Positions 44,593 through 49,035 of a DNA stretch of 49,035 nt are shown piece after piece (positions within the stretch are counted from its first letter, which is position 1; each line of letters begins with the position of its first letter). The position numbers and the translations under genes were made by a program. Location: positions 1-49,035 of the forward strand of contig CALJUR010000075.1 in NCBI GenBank assembly GCA_937975765.1. The letters are read 5' to 3'. The notes under the pieces are model-generated. The model had not been told where the DNA came from. It saw only the letters and a program-made list of their open reading frames with translations, and made no database searches. The stretch comes from an uncultured Myxococcales bacterium (lineage in GTDB: Bacteria; Myxococcota_A; UBA9042; DTJE01).

Positions 44593-45914
44593 CCGCGCCG
44601 CCCGGGACCGCCTCCCTTCCCGATGGCCTCCAGCACCGACAGCGCCACGTCGCGGGGCAGGCCCAGTTCGCGCGCGCGGCGGGCCCATGCCCGGCGCAGG
44701 GCGGCGCCGGCGGCGGGTCGCGACAGGTGTCCCGGCACCCGGGTCCCCTTCGCGGTCCCCATCTGGGCCGTCACGTGCACCCGGTGCGCCAGGGCGGCCA
44801 GCAGCGCGTCGTCGCAGCGGTCGATCTCCAGGCGCAACTCGTCGGGCGTGGGCGGGACCTTCGCGATCGAGGCTTGCCGCAGCATCGCGTCCGCCAGAAC
44901 GCACGCCACCATCGCCTCGGCCACCGGCACGATGCGGAGGCACAGGCAGGGGTCGTGGCGGCCGCGGACCTCGATGCTGGCGGGCCGTCCCTGGAGGTCG
45001 ACGGTCGCCTGGCGCCTGGAGATCGAGGCCGTCGGCCGCACGGCCAGGCGCAGCACGAGGACCTGTCCCGTGGAGATCCCAGCCAGCAGGCCGCCCGCGT
45101 GGTTCGACGAGAATCCTCCTCCGGGCATGGGCGAATCGTTGAACGTCGATCCTCGCATGCGGGCCGCCGCGAACCCGTCGCCGATCTCGACGCCCCGGAC
45201 GCCCCCGATCGACATCAGGGCCGACGCCAGGTCGGCGTCCAGGCGCCGGAACACCGGGTCGCCCAGGCCCGGCGGCACCCCGTCCACCCGGACCTCCACG
45301 ATGCCGCCGACCGAGTCCCCCTGATCGCGCACCTGCCGCACGCGATCGGCCATGGCCGCGGCAACCGCCGGGTCGGCGCAGCGCAGCGGGTCGGACTCGG
45401 CGAAGGCGGCGTCGAACGCCCCGGCCCGGATCCCGTCGATCTCGACGACCGCCCCGAGGATCGCGATCGAGCGCTCGGCCAGCAGCCGCCGGGCGACGGC
45501 CCCGGCCGCGACGCGCCCCACGGTCTCGCGGCCCGACAGCCGGCCCCCGCCGCGCCAGTCCCGCACGCCGTACTTGGCCAGCCAGCCGGCGTCCCCGTGC
45601 CCGGGGCGGACCAGGTCCCGGAACCGCTCGTAGTCCCCGGGACGCGCGTCCACGTTGCGGACCAGGATGCACACGGGCGCACCCGTGGTGCGGCCCTCGA
45701 AGACCCCCGAAAGGATCTCGGCGCGGTCCGGCTCGGCGCGGGGGCTGTCCAGCCCGGTGCGGCCCGGCCGCCTCCGGTCCAGTTGCGCCTGCACCATCGA
45801 TTCCTCCAGCGCCAGGCCCGGCGCCACGCCGTCGATCACGACGCCCACGGCCGGCCCGTGGGACTCACCGAACGTCGTGATCCGGAAGGCGTCGCCACGC
45901 GTGTTCGATCGCAT
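44583..45914 (-). CDS. aroC: Chorismate synthase fused to chorismate-mutase-like (AroQ) domain
   Basis: 443 aa, about 80 longer than ordinary chorismate synthase. Residues 1-347 carry the family signatures GESHG (16-20), GGRLSGRETVGRVAAGA (123-139) and RGRHDPCLC...PVAEAM (317-335); this FMN enzyme converts EPSP to chorismate. Residues about 356-432 read as an AroQ helix bundle: DELRLEIDRCDDALLAALAHR. R361, R378 and K389 align by spacing with E. coli AroQ R11, R28 and K39, but the positions of D48/R51/E52 are Ser/Ala/Ala and the chain ends before a Gln 88 equivalent. Mutase activity is doubtful; regulation or scaffolding is possible. ATG 45914 overlaps aroK by 50 bp. Confidence 0.9.
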   Translation of the reverse strand: MRSNTRGDAFRITTFGESHGPAVGVVIDGVAPGLALEESMVQAQLDRRRPGRTGLDSPRAEPDRAEILSGVFEGRTTGAPVCILVRNVDARPGDYERFRDLVRPGHGDAGWLAKYGVRDWRGGGRLSGRETVGRVAAGAVARRLLAERSIAILGAVVEIDGIRAGAFDAAFAESDPLRCADPAVAAAMADRVRQVRDQGDSVGGIVEVRVDGVPPGLGDPVFRRLDADLASALMSIGGVRGVEIGDGFAAARMRGSTFNDSPMPGGGFSSNHAGGLLAGISTGQVLVLRLAVRPTASISRRQATVDLQGRPASIEVRGRHDPCLCLRIVPVAEAMVACVLADAMLRQASIAKVPPTPDELRLEIDRCDDALLAALAHRVHVTAQMGTAKGTRVPGHLSRPAAGAALRRAWARRARELGLPRDVALSVLEAIGKGGGPGRRGQR

Positions 45915-46389
45915 CGCACACCTCGTCGGGGGACAGGAGGGACGTGTCCACGACCATCCGGGCGCAGGTCGCGTAGAAGCCGGCACGCATGGCCAGCACG
46001 GAACGGAGCTCCTCGACCAGGGGCAGTTTCGTCAGCGGCGGCCGGCCGCTGCCCTGCACCCGTGCGGCCAGGGTCTCGGGGGGGCAGGCCAGCCACGCCG
46101 CGAAGGCCCGCGACAGCGCCTCGCGCGTGGCCGGATCCTCCACCGCCCCCCCGCCGGTGGCCACGACGACGGGCGGCGACTCCAGGGCCGTGCGAACCTC
46201 GTCGGCCTCGAGGGCACGGAACTCCGCCAGCCGGCCCAGCGCGAACAGGTCCGCGATCGGCAGGCCCAGGGCCGCCTCGGCACGGGCGTCCGTGTCCTCG
46301 AACGGGACCCCAAGCCGTCTTGCCAGCCGCAGCCCCACGGTCGTCTTGCCCGAGCCCCGCATCCCGATCAGCGCGATCGCCGGTCTCAT
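45865..46389 (-). CDS. aroK: Shikimate kinase
   Basis: 174 aa, normal size. Phosphorylates shikimate with ATP. P-loop GMRGSGKTT (9-17), substrate-binding DTDA and the GGGAV loop are present, with a lid segment SGRPPLTK. ATG 46389 overlaps the TGA of the upstream trifunctional gene (ATGA), and its 3' end overlaps aroC by 50 bp, so the three cistrons are tightly coupled. Confidence 0.95.
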   Translation of the reverse strand: MRPAIALIGMRGSGKTTVGLRLARRLGVPFEDTDARAEAALGLPIADLFALGRLAEFRALEADEVRTALESPPVVVATGGGAVEDPATREALSRAFAAWLACPPETLAARVQGSGRPPLTKLPLVEELRSVLAMRAGFYATCARMVVDTSLLSPDEVCDAIEHAWRRLPDHDVR

Positions 46390-48989
46390 CGAAGCGCCTC
46401 CAGGTCGTCCCAGAACGATGGATAGGACTTCGCCACGCAGCCCGGGTCCAGGATCCTCAGCCCGGGCAGCACCCGGGAAAGCATGCCGAACACCATCGCC
46501 ATGCGGTGGTCTCCCGAGGGGTCCAGCGTCGCATCGCCGTGCAGGGGGGCTGGCCGGATCGCCAGCCCGTCGGGCGCCTCGTCGATGGACGCCCCCACCT
46601 TGCGAAGCTGGGACGCCAGCACCGACGGGCGATCGGACTCCTTCGTGCGGGCGTGGGCCACTCCGCCGATGCGGACCGTGCGCCCGGCGAACAGGGCGGC
46701 GAGGACCAGCGGGGGCAGCAGGTCGGGCGTCGATTGCAGGTCCAGCACCGGCGGGCCGCCGGCGTCCAGGGCGGCCAGCAGCGAGGGGAACACCGCGTCG
46801 CCCTGCCCGTCCGACGGGTCCAGGCCGACCAGTTCCACCCGCCGGCCGGTCACACGCTGGGCGGCCATCCAGAACGCGGCCAGGCTGAAGTCGCCTCCGA
46901 CTTCCACGCGGCGGCCTTCGTACGCGCAGGGCGGCACCCGGAACGCCCCGTCCCGCTCCGCCACCTCCACGCCGAAACGCCGCAGCCAGCCGATGGTCAG
47001 GTCCAGGTACGACCGCGATGCGACCGCCCCGGAGGGCCGGACCGCCAGGCCGGACGGCAGGCCGGGGGCCACCAGCAACAGGCCGGTCGCGGGCTGGGAG
47101 GAACCCGACAGGTCCGCCTCCACCTCGGGCGGCACCGTGGCGACGCGGCGGACGGACAGGCGCCCCGACGCCGCGTCGAACACCACCGAGGCGCCCGCCG
47201 CATGGAGGGATCGGGCCAGCGCGCCGAGGGGGCGCTGGCGAAGGCGGGCGCCCAGGTCCAGCGACACGGTCCCGTCCACCCGCAGCGCCAGGCAGGCCGC
47301 GAACCGGGCCGTCGTCGCCCCCTCTCCGCAGGCGACCGGTCCCGTCGGTGCGCGCAACGGCCCGGGCGTCACCCGCCACCCGTCCGGGACCGGCTGGATC
47401 CGGCACCCGAACGCGGCCAGCACGCCCGCGAGGTCCCGGGAGTCGTCCGACGGGGACGGGTGGACGATCTCGGACGGGGAAACGGCCAGGGCGGCCAGCA
47501 CCAGCGCCCTCTGGGTGGCGCTCTTCGAGCCCGGCACCCGGATCCGCGCGGGTGCGGCGAGGGAGGCCGTCGCGGCCGGGCGCCCGTCCCCGCGGCCCAG
47601 ACGCCGGGCCACCTCCAGCAGGTCTCGCGGCGAGGCGCGCACCCCGGCCAGCCGCGCGACCTGCGCCGCCCCCTGCCGGCACCAGAAGGCCAGGCCGTCC
47701 GCCACCCGGGCGCCGGCCTCGCCGGCCCGCCGCACCAGGGGGGAGGGGCCCTGCACCGGCCGCACCACGTCCAGCACCCGCGGGGGCAGCGGCGCCTGCG
47801 GGTCCCACGGGCATCCGGCCCCGTCGGCCCCGACCGGCGTGGCATTCGCCAGCACGTCGATGGTCCCCTCGGCCCGCGCCGCCCACGGAAGGACCTCCCA
47901 CGCGACCGCGCGGGCGGCCAGTCCAGGCGGCAACTCCCCCAGGTCGGCCCGCGCCTTCCCGGGGTCGCGGGCGGCCAGCGACACGCGCAATCCCAGTTCG
48001 TCCGCGGCCGCCGCCACCGTCACGGCGGTGGCCCCGGCCCCCAGGACCCGCGCCCGGTGGCCCGGCCGGGCGCCCAGGCCCGCCAGCAGCCACCGCGCGG
48101 CCACGGCATCCGTGTTCCAGGCCTCCCACGTGCCGTCCGGCGCGCGGGCCAGCGTGTTCGCCGCGCCCAGCGCCGCGGCCGCCTCCTCGTGTCCCCGGGC
48201 CGCCTGGAACGCGTCGCGCTTGAACGGCATCGTCACCGACAGGCCGGCGACGCCGAACGTCCGCGCCGCGGCCTCGACCTCCTCCCACGTTCCTGCGGGC
48301 AGCGGCAGGTACTGGCAGTCCGCCCCGAGTTCCGCGAACAGGCGGTTGTACACATCCGTCCCCAGGGAGTGCACGACCTGGTCCCCCCCGGCAACCGCCA
48401 GCACCCGCAGCCGGTGGGACTCCAGCACCCGCAGCGCGACCGCCTGGTCCCGCGTCGTCTGCCCCGGGGCCGTCGCCAGCGAAGGCGACGCGGCCACGTA
48501 GGTCCAGGCCGACCCCACGTCGCGCGGCCGCACCCGCGTCCACAGCCCGGCGTCGCCCATGCCGACGGCCACCGCCGGCCGTTCCCCCAGGGCGTCCCGC
48601 AGCCGCTTCAGTTCCAGCAGGTCGGCCGCCCGCCGGATCCCCGCCGCGATCTTCACCATCCCGGCCGGGCATCCGGCCAGCCGCGCGACTCCGGGCCCCA
48701 GTGACGCCACGTCCGTAGCATGCAACGACGCCACCGTGCGCAGGGGCGGGATCCCCGCATCCCAGGCGGCAGCCAAGGCGTCCTCCTCGACGTCGACCCA
48801 GGCGGCCCCGGCCTGCGCCGCCCGCGCCAGCAGGGCGATCCGGGCCCCTTCGTCGCGGCCGATCCCCCCTCCCTCGGCGACCCGCCGGCAGGTCGCCACC
48901 ACGCGGTCGCCGTGGCGCCGGATGCAGTCGCAGGCGAGATCGTCCAGGTCGCGGAGGTGATCCAGGCGGACCTCGTGCAGGTCCGCGGG
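46386..48989 (-). CDS. aroD-aroE-aroA: Trifunctional dehydroquinase-shikimate dehydrogenase-EPSP synthase fusion (5' partial)
   Basis: 868 codons are open from the right adapter to TGA 46388-46386. Module 1, about residues 1-180 of the visible part, is a type I 3-dehydroquinase: ADLHEVRLDHL, VATCRR, SLHAT (catalytic His), GMVKIA (Schiff-base Lys), APGQTT. Module 2, about 190-445, is a shikimate dehydrogenase: VHSLGTDVYN, SVTMPFKRD (catalytic Lys), GAANTL, NTDA (catalytic Asp), GAGATA nucleotide loop. Module 3, about 460-868, is EPSP synthase: PGSKSATQRAL, SSQPATGL, GGDFSLAAF, TKESDRPS, DHRMAM. The usual HSLSP and GNAGT motifs are altered (HSLGT, GEGATT). Only the N-terminal tip of the dehydroquinase, and anything upstream such as AroB, is missing. 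An internal GTG at 48902 is not the true start because homology continues upstream. Confidence 0.93.
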   Translation of the reverse strand, partial: PADLHEVRLDHLRDLDDLACDCIRRHGDRVVATCRRVAEGGGIGRDEGARIALLARAAQAGAAWVDVEEDALAAAWDAGIPPLRTVASLHATDVASLGPGVARLAGCPAGMVKIAAGIRRAADLLELKRLRDALGERPAVAVGMGDAGLWTRVRPRDVGSAWTYVAASPSLATAPGQTTRDQAVALRVLESHRLRVLAVAGGDQVVHSLGTDVYNRLFAELGADCQYLPLPAGTWEEVEAAARTFGVAGLSVTMPFKRDAFQAARGHEEAAAALGAANTLARAPDGTWEAWNTDAVAARWLLAGLGARPGHRARVLGAGATAVTVAAAADELGLRVSLAARDPGKARADLGELPPGLAARAVAWEVLPWAARAEGTIDVLANATPVGADGAGCPWDPQAPLPPRVLDVVRPVQGPSPLVRRAGEAGARVADGLAFWCRQGAAQVARLAGVRASPRDLLEVARRLGRGDGRPAATASLAAPARIRVPGSKSATQRALVLAALAVSPSEIVHPSPSDDSRDLAGVLAAFGCRIQPVPDGWRVTPGPLRAPTGPVACGEGATTARFAACLALRVDGTVSLDLGARLRQRPLGALARSLHAAGASVVFDAASGRLSVRRVATVPPEVEADLSGSSQPATGLLLVAPGLPSGLAVRPSGAVASRSYLDLTIGWLRRFGVEVAERDGAFRVPPCAYEGRRVEVGGDFSLAAFWMAAQRVTGRRVELVGLDPSDGQGDAVFPSLLAALDAGGPPVLDLQSTPDLLPPLVLAALFAGRTVRIGGVAHARTKESDRPSVLASQLRKVGASIDEAPDGLAIRPAPLHGDATLDPSGDHRMAMVFGMLSRVLPGLRILDPGCVAKSYPSFWDDLEALR

Positions 48990-49035
48990 AGATCGGAAGA
49001 GCGTCGTGTAGGGAAAGAGTGTAGATCTCGGTGGT
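48990..49035 (-). other. Illumina sequencing adapter (artefact)
   Basis: The last 46 bases, beginning AGATCGGAAGAGCGTCGTGT, are the reverse complement of the adapter at 1-44 plus two bases. Not biological. Confidence 0.98.

Overview
The window is a GC-rich, densely coded assembled contig bounded at both ends by Illumina adapter sequence (1-44, and its reverse complement at 48990-49035). The biological sequence is therefore about 45-48989. The gene types point to a Myxococcota or other 'deltaproteobacterial' lineage: Asp/Pro-rich lipoproteins carrying Cys-rich repeats, EGF, P/Homo B, formylglycine-generating-enzyme (FGE)-like, IPT or lamin-tail domains; an FHA-sigma54 activator; a MopE-like metal-binding motif; and a cNMP-GspE fusion. 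This is inference from content, because no rRNA or other marker is present. I saw no tRNA, rRNA, CRISPR array or transposase gene.

Layout. 45-4532 (minus): a giant Cys-repeat lipoprotein cut off by the left adapter. 4648-9725: a GAF-GAF-HD-GYP c-di-GMP phosphodiesterase, a CCA-transferase-like HD protein, a CPBP protease and a metallophosphoesterase. 9954-13518: phosphofructokinase, FHA-sigma54 regulator and a membrane protein. 13750-17927: an RND efflux pair. 18042-21661: 3-methyladenine glycosylase, a secreted CX12C-repeat protein and two lipoproteins. 21662-22071 is the only gap over 300 bp; it holds the remnant of a broken gene and a 21-bp palindrome. 22072-26626: Fic protein, FGE-like lipoprotein, fluoride channel and an EGF-repeat membrane protein. 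26834-32175: RsmE, thiolase, an orphan NFACT-R protein, a methyltransferase and ThrRS. 32415-39324: membrane sulfatase-fold enzyme, lipase-like lipoprotein, cNMP-GspE ATPase and PAS-GGDEF cyclase.

The most unusual part is the right end. At 39545-43671 three genes overlap by 8 bp each and encode a tandem double radical SAM protein, a second radical SAM protein and a methyltransferase with its own Cys cluster. A Cys-rich protein resembling DUF483 (43774-44592) is divergent from a shared 102-bp promoter region. This looks like an undescribed maturation or tailoring system with unknown substrate. Directly after it, 44583-48989 is a compressed shikimate locus: a dehydroquinase-shikimate dehydrogenase-EPSP synthase fusion (its start lies off the contig), shikimate kinase, and a chorismate synthase fused to a chorismate-mutase-like domain. 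Three cistrons thus carry five shikimate-pathway activities plus a mutase-like module, reminiscent of the fungal AROM protein but built differently.

Several intergenic spaces hold short palindromic repeats. One family (core GGTGACTGTCCC) lies at 3' ends of genes and in two cases supplies the TAA stop codon. A second has a REP-like GTAG-plus-hairpin layout. Two genes with GTG starts (11098 and 43671) sit where a transcript from a good -35/-10 pair would begin, suggesting leaderless mRNAs.
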